Shown here one piece after another: positions 10,764 to 22,152 of a DNA stretch of 64,000 bases. The position numbers were made by a program, and so were the translations under genes. Location: contig JAHBBC010000011.1 of the NCBI GenBank assembly GCA_019915015.1, forward strand, positions 434,001 to 498,000. The letters are read 5' to 3'. Positions within the stretch are counted from its first letter, which is position 1; each line of letters begins with the position of its first letter. Source of the DNA: Auriscalpium vulgare (taxonomy: Eukaryota; Basidiomycota; Agaricomycetes; Russulales; Auriscalpiaceae). The notes below the pieces were generated by a model. That model saw only the letters and a list, made by a program, of their open reading frames with translations, made no database searches and was not told the origin of the DNA.

Positions 10764-12914
10764 TCAACTTGCAACAAACACAATCACGTACTTGCCATTC
10801 ACGCGCCACTTCTCGCCCTTGGCATCCAATGCATCCGCAACGTCCTGTGGCACACCTACGACTACGTCTGCCTTGTTTGTACGGAGGCTGAGCAGAGGGA
10901 AAGCGTATGCCAGGGGCCCTATAGGTGCATTCAAGTCAGTGACGGGTGTGCAGGAAAATAAGCGGAAAGGTACCAAGAGCAAGGGAAAAGGGTGTGTCAA
11001 CGGGCCATTTGACGTCACCTGTGAGTTTGCGATAGCTAAACGCGCAGAGTGTTCGATGTTTTCCCAAATGACATGCGCCATAACGCGCTCACTTTAGATC
11101 ACCCTATAACTTCACTGGTTAATGTAAGTTCCGACTCTGACAGAAGAACATGAAGTACCTTGAATACAACCAGTCCGCTCCCTCTCAACCCCTCCCACAC
11201 ATCTTTACCGCGCACTTCCATGTCCCAATATGGCCACGGAGACGTCCAGAATTCAACAGCTTTGCCGCCCTGACCCAACTGCGTATCGTGCGGGACAGAC
11301 AACGCAAATGTGCCATCAGACAGGTAGCGCTGCCAGCGGGTGACGAGGGCGTGGAGGTGCGCTTGTGCAGGTGAAGGGATTGACGAAGGGGAGGGGAAGA
11401 AAGTAGGAGAAAGAAGGGACGCGGGCGTGGATGTGAAGTCCGGCGGGGTCACATCAGAGACGAACCAAGGGATGGATTTCGGGCTAAGCTTGCGCGATGA
11501 GGTGAGGGAGAAACAAGAAGGGAAGACAAGCTCACTGGAATACTACACGCGAGATGTAAGGCGTGTACGTTACAAGAAAGTCCGCGAACAGGAAATCCGT
11601 GTACAACTCGAATCCAGCTGTGATGGGACCGCTTCAAACGTGGCATATATGAGAAAGAATGACGGGATGCACATACCATTGTCAAGCACGAAGTCGACGC
11701 GGGCATCCTTAAGCGACTTGATGTGATCCCACACGGCCGTCTGATCGTCCTTTAAGATAAATTCGCGCCGAGCCTGCTGCGCATCCTTTCCCACTGTCTG
11801 CAGGTGTCGGATGTCATCTGGTGACATGTGCGTCAGTAGGGACAGGTCCTACAATAGGGCATCTGATCAGTAGTCTGCTCGCTGACGCGGCTTAAATGAC
11901 TTGCCGTGGCGTTTCCCCTGTCACGTACGAAGAAATACGTGTTACAAGGAGATAATGAGACGTGAGGTTTTCATGCTCACCAGAGACACATCTGAATCAT
12001 CTCGCGGAAAAGAACTTCAAGCTTGTCGGGGTCGGATGCGAGGGTGTCCTTCTCAGCTTCGAGGTCGTGCATCGTCGTTGCCAGCTCTGCGCAGGTTGGC
12101 ATGAGACAGTACTGAAACCCAGGTGAAACAGTGCGCACGGTATATCGCTGTCCCACTGGCTTTGAAAGTTGATTGCTTCTGCGCGAGGAATGGGTCGTAG
12201 GTGCGCCACTGTTTGGTCTGAGCAAAGAATGACCGAATGAGGCGGTATCTGCCGTTCTATCAGATACAAGATCAGTCAAACGAAATAGGTACGCACAAGT
12301 AGCATCTGAGCAGTGCACACAGAGGGCTGTGAGGACCGCAGACGGGGCGATTTTGACGGGCGGGCTCACTCTGCGTAGAGCCAAGGTGCAGTGAACCACG
12401 TATTCTTCGCATTGTCAGCGAGACGTGCGAGCTCTGCATTGTACTCGTCCACGAGTGTCTCTCCGTCGTTCTCGATCGACCTGCAGATTCGATGAGCACT
12501 GGCACAAGTCTAAAATGTAAAGCACGCACTCCAAAGCTCGATTGCGACCCATCTCGTACTTCAGTTTTCCAACCTTCTCAATCAAACCCTTTCCTTCTGC
12601 ATACTTCTCCTCCAGACAAGCTTTCTCGGAGGGATTCGAAGCATTGGGGATGGAGGAGGAGAGCTCGTGGTTGATACCGTAGACACTGTCGATGATTCCC
12701 GTGAGGATAACAGGCCAACGCTTGACGACAGTCTCATATCTGAAGCGTTTCAGACCACCGTACATCAACTTTTGTAGAGAGACTTACGAGAACCTGCCAA
12801 CCCATATATCATCGGTTAGCGTTCGTTCGTACCATGCGAATAGTAGGCTAGCACTACTGACCCAGTCTTGTCAATCGGATCGTACGGTGGGTACGGAGCG
12901 GTGAAGATGCTCAT
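10764..12914 (-). CDS. Damage-control phosphatase, ARMT1/DUF89 family
   Basis: Homologue of yeast YMR027W and human ARMT1, metal-dependent phosphatases acting on damaged phospho-metabolites such as sugar phosphates. The start MSIFTAPYPPYDPIDKTG (ATG 12914-12912) is typical. Later exons encode RWPVILTGIIDSVYGINHEL, LADNAKNTWFTAPWLYAE and, after joining an intron near 11640-11680, DNAGFELYTDFLFADFLVT, which holds the conserved DNxGxE metal site. FHPKSIPWFVSDVTPPDF, DTQLGQGGKAVEFWTSPWPYW and FKGDLNYRKL follow, and the protein ends LRTNKADVVVG...KWRVNGKYVIVFVAS. Many short introns are present. Family assignment is firm; the in vivo substrate is not predictable, and the protein methyltransferase activity once claimed for the human protein is disputed. 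Confidence 0.9.
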
Positions 12915-13614
12915 AGGTGCGCTTACTGAGGTGTAGTAGGTCCGCCGAGCTGATCTGAGCTAGTAGTAGCTGGAGCCCCGCACCACCGTGCGCGATCACG
13001 TGTATTTGACGGACTCGGCCACCGACGCCGGAGGCGGACGGGCCACCGCCGCGGCAGTCGCGAATCTCTGCAGACCCTGCAAGTTCAACCTCCGGAAATC
13101 TGAAGTTCTGGTATTTCTGACGAAGGTATAGAATAATCTGCCCTGGAACGTTTTCGGACCTCGTGCGGTGTGCGTTATTCTCGGGCCTGTGCTTCGATTC
13201 TTGAAAACCTCCTCTTCTCCCGGATTCCCGACGATCTGTGACACAAGCAAGTCAATTTTCGCAGCTGGGCTTCCCGTCTCTTCCTCTTTCAACGCATCAA
13301 TGCTTCTGTCCGCCTGCGACGGCTTCCTGCCGGGATGGTTCCTTCGAGCTCAAAGCTGCGTTAAGCCCCGAGCGCTGGACAACAGTCACCACCTCGCATC
13401 GCATGAATCTTGATTGCCCTCCACTCCCGACTGAAGCTATGGATATCCGACATGTGTCACATGCTGCGTTCCACAAAGTTCCCGTCAGCTTCTGCCCGAT
13501 AGACGCCCCAGCGCACCATAAAGCCAACCGAGTATGACCACCCTCTCGTAGCTCGCAGGTCGCGGCCTACCATCACAAGCCGTCTATTGGCACCTAGTAC
13601 TCCGTGTTCCCAGG
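12915..13614. other. Divergent promoter region
   Basis: About 700 bp lie between the starts of the ARMT1-like gene (minus) and the secreted amine oxidase (plus). Short frames on both strands overlap each other and have no recognisable content. No gene is called. Confidence 0.5.
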
Positions 13615-15528
13615 ATGCGCTGCCCATCACTTCTCTTCTCACTCGCGGTCTTCCGCGCCTTATCTCCATGCGCCCTCGCGGCATCCACTCTGCAAGCAAA
13701 TCAGACCCGCATACAGCACGACGCACAGGTGCTCATCCTCGGCGGGGGCGTCTCAGGCGTTATCGCGGCGCGCTCCCTCCACGAGCAGGGTATTCACGAT
13801 TTCAAGATCGTCGAGGCACGCGATGAGCTCGGGGGTCGCATGCGTAGCTTCCACTTCGGCGCACCCGGCAAGCAGGTCGTACTCGAGCTCGGCGCGAACT
13901 GGATCCAAGGCACACAAGACGGGAACGGGCCTGCAAATCCGATCCTGACACTGGCGCGCAAGCATGGATTGAAGACGGTTGACAGCGACTTGCTTGGGAG
14001 CATGAGTGAGTGTCGCTGGTGGCTCCATTTGGACACAACTCACTACTCAGGCTGTGTGCAGGCACGTTTGATTCCACGGGAACAGTGGACTATCTCGATG
14101 TGCTCAACTCGGCTATCGACGCTTTTGACAACATAACTAATGCTGCAGGCATGTTGAGCTGCAGACGGCCACGCATTTTCTGACCCTGGATTGTTAGGTA
14201 CACGAATGCCCTCTGCACAAGTGGACACGACCGCACGCACCGGATACTCGCTTGTCGGCGTAAAGCCCAAGACACCGGCTCAAAAGACATGCGAGTATTA
14301 CCTCTTTGACTGGGAATACGCGCAGACACCAGAGCAATCCTCGTGGATCGCATCCGCTTGGGTGAGCTCGTTGGATCCACAGCAACTGCCCTGATAACCA
14401 CGTTGGCTAGAACACTAATTTCACGTACGACACCGACGTTGGCGGCTTTTCAGAAGACAATCTCTTTGCCATCGACTCGCGTGGATTCAAGCACCTCATT
14501 CAAGCCGAGGCGGATACGTTCATCGTGCCCGGCCAAATTCTGCTCAATAGCACCGTCCGGTCGATAAAGCACTCCAATGACGGCGTTGAGGTGACGCTCG
14601 TCAATGGCACCACGCTTAACGCAGACTATGTGATCTGCACGTTCAGCTTGGGTGTACTGCAGAATGATGATGTAGTGTTCGAGCCACCCTTACCAGGTTG
14701 GAAGCTGGAGGCTGTGCAAAGTATGGTGATGGTGAGTACTAGTGTTCTCTGGGCTTGTCGGACCCCATCGAGCTAATGATAATTTGGAGGCTACGTATAC
14801 CAAAATATTCCTTCAATTTCCGGAGAAGTTCTGGTTCGACACACAGGTGCCTTTTCGGCGCGGTTGTCTATTGAATATATACATTCTAACATGCTCATAC
14901 TCGGTGCAGTTTGCTCTGTATGCCGACAAAGAGCGTGGTCGCTACCCTGTCTGGCAGGGCCTCGACATCGAAGGCTTCTTCCCAGGCTCTGGTGTCCTCT
15001 TCGTCACTGTGACGGTCGGTTTCCTTCGCGGATACATAAAAACCCACTGCTTATGACCCTTACAGGGCGATTACTCCGTCCGCATTGAAGCGCTTTCCGA
15101 CGGCCAAGTCCAAGCTGAAGTACTCTCCGTACTGCACGCAATGTACCCGAACATCACGTTCCCTGCGCCGATTGCGTTCCACTTTCCGCGCTGGCACTCT
15201 GACCCACTCTATCGCGGCACCTATAGCAACTGGCCGGCAAGCTTTGTCGAAGGACACCTCACGAATCTGCGCGCGAACGTGGGGCAGCGATTGTGGTTTA
15301 CTGGCGAGGCAATGAGTGAGAAGTATTATGGTGAGTCGGCTTTCCTGTGATATGATACGAGTCTCTTTTCGTGACCTCGCCGAATGGATAGGATTTTTGC
15401 ATGGGGCATACTTCGAGGGAGAGGCAACGGGGAATACTGTCGCGCAGTGCATCCGCGGTGCAGAATGTGCGGGCTTGCCCCATTCGCAGTCAATCCGCAA
15501 TGCCCAGCCGTACATGCTTCAGCCGTGA
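13615..15528 (+). CDS. Secreted flavin-containing amine (polyamine) oxidase
   Basis: The start MRCPSLLFSLAVFRALSPCALA is a clear secretion signal, so the enzyme is likely extracellular or in the secretory path. Mature sequence begins with the FAD motif AQVLILGGGVSGVIAARSL, then ELGGRMRS and LELGANWIQG, standard for the flavin amine oxidase fold. Introns of about 50-70 bp separate the following exons, which contain the substrate-domain helix ETCEYY-like region, VNGTTLNADYVICTFSLGVL and FPRWHSDPLYRGTYSNWP. The C-terminal FAD segment LWFTGEAMSEKYYG-FLHGAYFEGEATGNTVAQ is intact, with stop at 15526-15528. Such enzymes oxidise polyamines with release of hydrogen peroxide, which could feed peroxidases in a wood-decay fungus (inference). 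A decayed relative is present at the right window edge. Confidence 0.85.
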
Positions 15529-16131
15529 TGCCAATATGCCTCCGGAAGGTCGTAGTCTCAGTTACAGGATCAGAATGTCGATCACGGTCAGGGCTCTCTC
15601 AATAAGAATGATTATCCCACTGCACGCAATCGTATCCGGAGACTGAAGCGCACAGATCTCAAAGTCGCATGCTCGCCGTAGTCTCCTTGGCCAACCTTGC
15701 GCGGATGACATCGTTCCACCAGCAAGATGCTCGCCGTAGGCACGTCTGCCATCAATATGCATGGGGCTGTACAGAGAGCCGCGATTTGATCTCCGGATGT
15801 TGATCAGTCTGTTGTAGGCAGCTTGTCCTGGAGGGACTGAGATGAGATCGAGGCGCTCCACACTCATGTCGCGGAGGAACATGCTACATTGTAACAGCTA
15901 TGGCAACAGCAGGCAACACAAGTACAGCGGCGACAGGAGCATGACATGAGAGATAAACCAGACCCCAAAAGTGAAGGTAATTGTGTAACGAAAGCGACGT
16001 ATCAAAAGCGACAAAGCAGTGTTCGCAAACAGGGTCCTATGACAGTCCTATGAGCCAACGGAAAGAGAAGCGTCGTATATTAGGTATCAGGCCGGCATCC
16101 GAGGGACCCGTCTCTCCAGGAGGGCGGGCCC
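15529..16131. other. Intergenic between convergent genes
   Basis: This is the 3' ends of the amine oxidase (plus) and the membrane protein gene (minus). A minus frame at 15562-15882 exists but has no recognisable features. Nothing else is seen. Confidence 0.45.
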
Positions 16132-18497
16132 TCATACCTTGCTGTACGGCGGTGTTGGTCCGCGTGAAAGGCCGTCCGAGAGTAGAGTGGGCACAGACTT
16201 GAGGTACATCGAGGCACGGTCCTCCTCCATCCTCCACGTCTTCTCTGTGGTGGCATCACGGGCGAAGAGCTCTGGCTCGAAATCGGAGCGTGCGAGACTC
16301 TTTTCTACGTATACTGCACAAGATTGGATCAGGTCCCATGTATCACCCGGCGGACGCGGGTAGGTGGGACTGAGACTCACGCCATTCTGCAAGACCCTTG
16401 TCGAAGTTGACCCAGCAGACGATGCCGAAGGCGCCGCTGTGGATCATGACAAGGAAGGAAATGATTGTCATGGCAGCGAAGAATGGCCAGTCAATGAAGG
16501 TAAACCGATAGACCTCCGAGTAAAACATGAGCGACCACTCCGCAATGAGCACGAAGTCCGTTGCAAGGAAGGCAATCATCAGGGCCTTCTTCTCACGGCG
16601 CACCGCAAACCAGCCCTATTAAATCAAAGAACACTCTCGTTAGAACGTTAGTTGAAATAGAGTGTTCGAGCGGCAAACGTACCATCATGATCCACGGTAT
16701 GAGCAGCTGATGTACACGAGTTGCAGTCAGAACAGTAGAACAGAACGCGGACGAGGATCTTACGATATTGGTGCTGATGAACGCCGCCTTGTATACAACG
16801 GTATGCCAGGACAGATAGGCAATAGCGCTATTGATCAACTGGTCAACCCACAGGGCTGTGGCGACGAGCAGGAAGAACACAGAGAGTTGCAGGCCAACAA
16901 GCACAGCCAGAAAGTACTGCAACGGCATTATGAGAACGGTGAGCGCCTCCGTGTTGAGAGAACACGTACGCGGTATATCTTGATGATGCCGGGCGGTGGG
17001 CCGACGCGGTTGAACGTGTGCGTCCGGTATACCTGATGGCGATGTCAGTTCAGCCGCAACAAATCGGCAGATGAAAGGTTACTTTGATGAGGCGCCAAGA
17101 CAAGTACACCGAGAGCAACAGGGCAGTGCAATGTAGGATGAGATCAGCTATCTGTTGAGAATATGAGATGAATAGATCGCATCAAATGCGTCCGTCATGG
17201 GGGTAGCAGGGATCGTTACTAACGTACCTGGAAGGCCACTCGCGTCCTGAAGTACGGCTCGTAGATGTCGAGGCGGCAAGGTGTGTCAGGACCAGCGATG
17301 AGATTCTGAAAGCGCTCCGACATGTTCTGGGTGCGCCACACATCGTACGCCGACCAGCCCGTTGCAAGCACCCGGGCTATGACGAGTGCCATTCTGCAGA
17401 GCCATCAGTGCTGACCTTCATAAGTGATGGTAGAAAGCACTCACAGGTGGGGGATAGATTCGAAGACGATCTAACGGGTGCCGACGTCATGGAGTCGTCC
17501 GAGGTACATGTCAGAGGAGACTCACCGCGAAAACCGAAAGCCCGAAGAACCAAAATTGGGACGCGATGAGAGAAATCTCCTCCCTTCGGGACTGGCTGAG
17601 TCTGAGTGGGCAATGGGCATCAGCGAGCCGGGCGCTTAACGGAAGCAGATTATACGCACTTTGCTGCCGGGTAGGTGAGACTCCGAGTGCAGGTAGGGTT
17701 GAGCGTAATGGTGTGGGCTGCGTTCCCGACCTGCGATACGACAACGCTGGTGAGGCCGCTGTCGGTTGAAGGCACGCTTTCGACGATGATATCCGTGATG
17801 GGGTTGCTCTGGCCGACGAGCCATGTGGTGTCAACCTGCAGGTCAGTCAACGCGTGTCCGAGGAGAAGGTTGCTCGGCGGCGTACGTCGAAGGACGCCTG
17901 TGAGAGTCCATCCTCGTCCTGGTCGCTCACTGTCAGTATAGTGACGATCCTCGAACAAAATCAACACACCGAGCGCTTGTATCCTGCTGGCACGGGCGCA
18001 TCCTTCTGGCCCGCAGCGAAGAAAGGTACGCATGCATTTTTCACCCCGTTCACCGGCGTGTTGTCGCAGATCTCCAAGCTCCAACTACTGTGGCCTCCCG
18101 TGAATTGTGTAAACTCCGCGCTGCCGATGTCCGCCTTGCCGACGATGGCGGACGTGAACTGGCCCCAGTCGTCATCGACCCCAAACAAAAACGCTTGAAG
18201 GATCCCCTGCGTGAAGCAATGCACGAATGCGAAGAAGAAGAACGCCAAGGTCACCCGGTTGAGCGTGATGCGAAAATACTAGGTGTGGTCAGGTCAGTGG
18301 CCGGCCCCGGCGACGCGAGACGCGGGAGACGCACCAAAGACTTTGTCGCGATCCATGTACGTGTTGTCACAGACATCATACAGGAAGAGAAGAAGAAAAC
18401 GCAGCACAGCCCAGCTGAGAATGGCGGAAAGGAGGACGGGGAAGAAAGGAAGGGAGGGGCGCTGGCACCCAGCTTGAGAGAGGTGAACCGCGGCCAC
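16132..18497 (-). CDS. Conserved multi-pass membrane protein of unknown function
   Basis: Spliced exons give an N-terminal helix (LRFLLLFLYDVCDNTYMDRD), an intron, then RITLNRVTLAFFFFAFVHCF. A soluble loop with Cys residues (ICDNTP..NACVPFF) and Thr/Val-rich segments follows, then several further helices including YFLAVLVGLQLSVFFLLVA, LIPWIMMGWFAVRREKKAL and FFAAMTIISFLVMIHSGAFG. The C-terminal cytosolic tail has LYVEKSLARSDFEPELFARD and ends PTPPYSKV at 16132. Architecture (a lumenal or extracellular beta-rich domain between the first helices, then 5-6 helices) matches an uncharacterised membrane protein family I recall as common in Agaricomycetes. The 5' end is uncertain: an in-frame ATG lies at 18356, but hydrophobic coding continues upstream to about 18497, so the true start may be in an unrecognised exon. 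Confidence 0.7.
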
Positions 18498-19919
18498 CGG
18501 TTCCTAACCACTGCCAAGCGCGCTGTTATAAACAAACTTCCACCGTCGGAAGGCTCTCTTCATTTGCCGAGATGGGAACTTGAAGTGCCGTGAAAGGCCG
18601 TACACAACTGGCGGGGTTATGACGGAACGACATTGCGGCCGTGTCTGATCAATCGCACGACGCCGTGATATCCCGCGCGCAGCTTTCTGATTGCCAGTTG
18701 CTGGCACTTATTTAAGTATGCACGTCAAGAATCCTATCCTATCCTCTCTATACAAGCATGGCCTTGTATTCCATTGCGCCGCGCGGTACCAGTAGTATCT
18801 ACCCAAGTAACTTCATTGTGCTTGATAGGCACGCTGGCCCTCTCCGCCGTTGATTGGCGGCAAGGTCATTGAGGGACAGATGTCGACCTGCAGGTACACA
18901 CACTGAGACAACCAGTTGACCCATGTCGAGCCCCAAATGAAGATTTGAGGGCCGGTGCGACACAGTCTCATCCTGGTCTCATCATATTCGCATTGTGCGA
19001 TTTCTCACATCTCGGGGAGGATCACGCGGCCGTCTGCGAAATGAAGCGACGAGCTGTTGCGCCAGTGATCTGCGTCAAAGGCGCCAACATCGTGTGGGAA
19101 TACAAGAGGTTGCAAGGCCACTGTTGGTGAACCTGTGTCTCCCTCGCGCCTTCAACAGACGGGAGAATTGTGTTCATTTCGGGCCCCTCGGGCCACGATA
19201 GCGTCGCTTGTGCGTTCGAGTTGCTGCGGCAAGTCACATAATGGCACAGAAGCGTCGTATCCTTGCCAACACCGTGACGCCCAGCGGACGAAGGCAGGCT
19301 TTCGCATGTCCGAAGTCATAAGTACGTCTCGACAACGACCACTTCCGCTGTGGGAGGCCACACGCTGGATGCTCACGAGGGCTATAGACACTTGCGGCGG
19401 ACTAGATGCGCGGTGATAGCCAGGCCCTTTGGCTGGCCAGAATAAGTAGCCAGCTTCAAGGAGGCTTCAAGATTGCCGGCGTTGGGCCTGACGCCGACGC
19501 CCGCCACAGCCCCGCTAGTTCAAGATCCCAGACGGACTCGCTAGAAGCATCGGAGGTTTTTGATACACAGAACTCCAAGACGAAAGGAGGCGCAGCTTGA
19601 CAACGAGGGGGAAGGACGGGACGAGGAGGATCCGGGACATTCTGTAACGTCCTCTCTTATCTGCGGCCAGCCTGCAGCCGCGTCTTCCTTCGCGTCGTGC
19701 TCATTTATGGCAGACTATCGTGTCGTACTCGTGAACATCAATCAGCTTGTGGTATGTATGTATGCGTAGTTTAATCCACACTGCTTCACCCGTACATGTA
19801 CAACCTTGTACCTCCCTCATGAGTTCCGCAGACCCTGAATTGCTGCACCCATCTCCAGTGCACGTCTTCCCTCCAACCACAGCATCGCGTCTAGGCATGC
19901 GGACTCGTCAGTGGAGCGC
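18498..19919. other. Intergenic, about 1.4 kb, no gene seen
   Basis: Only short overlapping frames occur. A direct repeat TATCCTATCC near 18731-18743 lies about 230 bp upstream of the membrane protein gene; a similar repeat is upstream of the thioesterase gene. No RNA gene or repeat family is recognisable. Confidence 0.45.
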
Positions 19920-21650
19920 TCACATCGGCTTGTCGAGTGCCGCACCTCGATATGTCCGTGGCACTACCCTGCGTGCCATCGGGGTACCCTCGTCGGTGCA
20001 CCATGTGAACCGGAAATCGTTCGTCATCTCCTCCGTCCCCTTCTCCACATCGACGACATTGGCTTTGACACGGACGTGCTGCAAACATCGTTAGCATTGT
20101 CTTCTCGATTGTGTGTGTAAGGGGGGCCGCTTACCACGATGCTGGGGAACTGCTCCGACGACGTCGTGTGCAGGATCTCCGACGTGAGCCGCAGGATGGA
20201 GCCAATGGGCACAGGGCGTGCGAAAGAGATTTTGTCGAGTGAGAGGAAGCGTACACGCTGGCGACTGAACAGACGAGCTGTCGTGAAACCGAGCTGCGCG
20301 AAATGTCAGTCCCCGCAGAGTTGCCCCACTTTGGCTCACCTCATATGCCAGGCGCATCAAGTATCCTCCGAAGATTTTCTGATGTACGCTAGACGCAGAC
20401 AAATGAAACCCCTCGGCCTAGTGAGGGAGCGAGCATCTTACTTGCGCTCCTGCGGAAACATGAGCATCGTTCGTTCAAGCTTTGTCTTGTCCATCCACAC
20501 CCGCTCCTCGCCCGTGCTGTTTGAGTAGTGCTCGTCACCATACCGAAGCGAGTAGTCGTGCAACACCTGCGCCTCGTCGGATGACGGCGGTACAAGCGTC
20601 AGCGACCGCATCGCCTGCGACTTTTGACGCCTGCGGTGCACTCATTTGGCCGTTAGTACGGCATTGTCATGATACGGCGACGGAGGGCGTACATGCACCG
20701 AGACGATGGAGAGCTTCTTCTTCCGAAGTGGTGATGCTGAGCTGATTGACGGGGTGCGCCTTATGAGTGAAGGCGTTCCGGCACACCATGGAAAAACGGC
20801 CGAGCATGAGCGTCTTCTCGGTGCCGGTCTTCTCTAGGGCCTCCATTTTCACGGCGACCTCCATAGAACTCTTGCCAACGTGGATGACGTGACCTGAGAG
20901 CCGCAAGTCGCGCACCGGGGACAGCGGCGCGAGCATATCGAGCCTGTGGACTCGCAGAACGCACGTCAGATGCACCTGGTGCCAATTCTGGCCTGTGGCG
21001 CTTACCTATCCACTGACGCAGTGACAATGTAAAAGCCGAGCTCCTTGACCAGACCAAGCGTCTGCACATCCGGCCCCAGGACATGCTTGTACGCTATGGA
21101 ACCTGCAAGCGAGTCGAGGTGCTCAAATAGTTTCCCGGTCCGGATTCCGCCGGCAGCGTTCGCATACTGCTCATAGAGTTCTGGAGACGATGCGAACGGA
21201 AGCAAAATCTCGGTGTATGAGTCTAACATTGAGCGCAGCGGGGGCGCGGTCGTGGGGGCTGGCGAAGGTGGGGGTTCGGTGCTGGTACCGCGTGATTGGT
21301 CGAGGAGTGTCTGAGCCCAAGGAATATAGCCGCGAACAGGCACAAAACTGAGGGTATGTCAGAGGGGTGATATACGACGAGCTGTTCGATGAGCATACTG
21401 ATGACCTGTTGGGCTCGTATGCTTGCCTGGACGCGGCTGGGTCAGTTTCGGAGGGTGGTGGAGAGAAGAAGAGCGCACGGATATTTTTTAGAAGGGTGTC
21501 GAGCTCGTCGACGTCCTCAACTACTTCGCGGGCATCCTTTCCACCGTGAGCGCTAGCGTCTGCCTGAGGGGAGATATGGCGAGCAAGCACCGTCTTCGAA
21601 CTGACTGAAGCAGTCAAGAGCCTCCTGTGCGATGCGCGTGCTGCGAGCAT
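19920..21650 (-). CDS. Mitochondrial acyl-CoA thioesterase, ACOT9-like, double hotdog
   Basis: The start MLAARASHRRLLTASVSSK (ATG 21650-21648) is a basic, Ser/Ala-rich mitochondrial targeting sequence. After a variable region and an intron, LRSMLDSYTEILLPFAS leads into the first hotdog domain with GKLFEHLDSLAGSIAYKH and later ASVDRLDMLAPLSPVRDLRLSGHV. After LVPPSSDEAQVLHDY the second hotdog domain contains KIFGGYLMRLAYE and FLSLDKISFARPVPIGSILRL, closing with TWCTDEGTPMARRVVPRTYR. This two-domain order is that of ACOT9/YkhA-type hydrolases, which release free fatty acid and CoA from acyl-CoA in the matrix. Stop TGA is at 19922-19920. About seven short introns. Confidence 0.87.
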
Positions 21651-22152
21651 GCTGTAGGACTGAGAAAAAAGATGAGGGTCAGGACGGTGCAAGATCAATG
21701 ATGAGTACTGTACACACATGAGGCTGTCTCAAGGAGAGGTGAATCATCTTGAAGATGCAAACAATCTTATCTTATCATTTGCTTCCTATATCGATGCAAG
21801 TGGCGGCCACTTTCATATAAATAATCAAGCTGGTCACCAGTGTACTCGCTATCCTATCCTATCCTAGATCTTATCCTTCAGCTTTTTGCGAGTCTCAGTT
21901 TGTTTTGCAAGCTATAAATTTCATAATCCTGTCCACTTAATGATTTTGGAAGATTTTCTCCTCTGCAAAATGCGGCATACGGGCCGACCACAACGAGGTC
22001 TTAGATTTGGTATCCGAGCCGCCATCATCGAAGATGGCCATCAAGGCTCTAAGTGCTCAGCATCAAGGTGCGCACAGGGAGAAAACACTATAACACTATA
22101 ATTATACGCACCGCCAAGAATAGTTCAACACAACACATGATGAAACCACAAG
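21651..22152. other. Intergenic, TATCC repeat upstream of thioesterase gene
   Basis: It contains CTATCCTATCCTATCCTAG around 21849-21867, about 200 bp upstream of the thioesterase start. It otherwise holds the 3' flank of the next minus-strand gene. No gene is seen. Confidence 0.4.
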
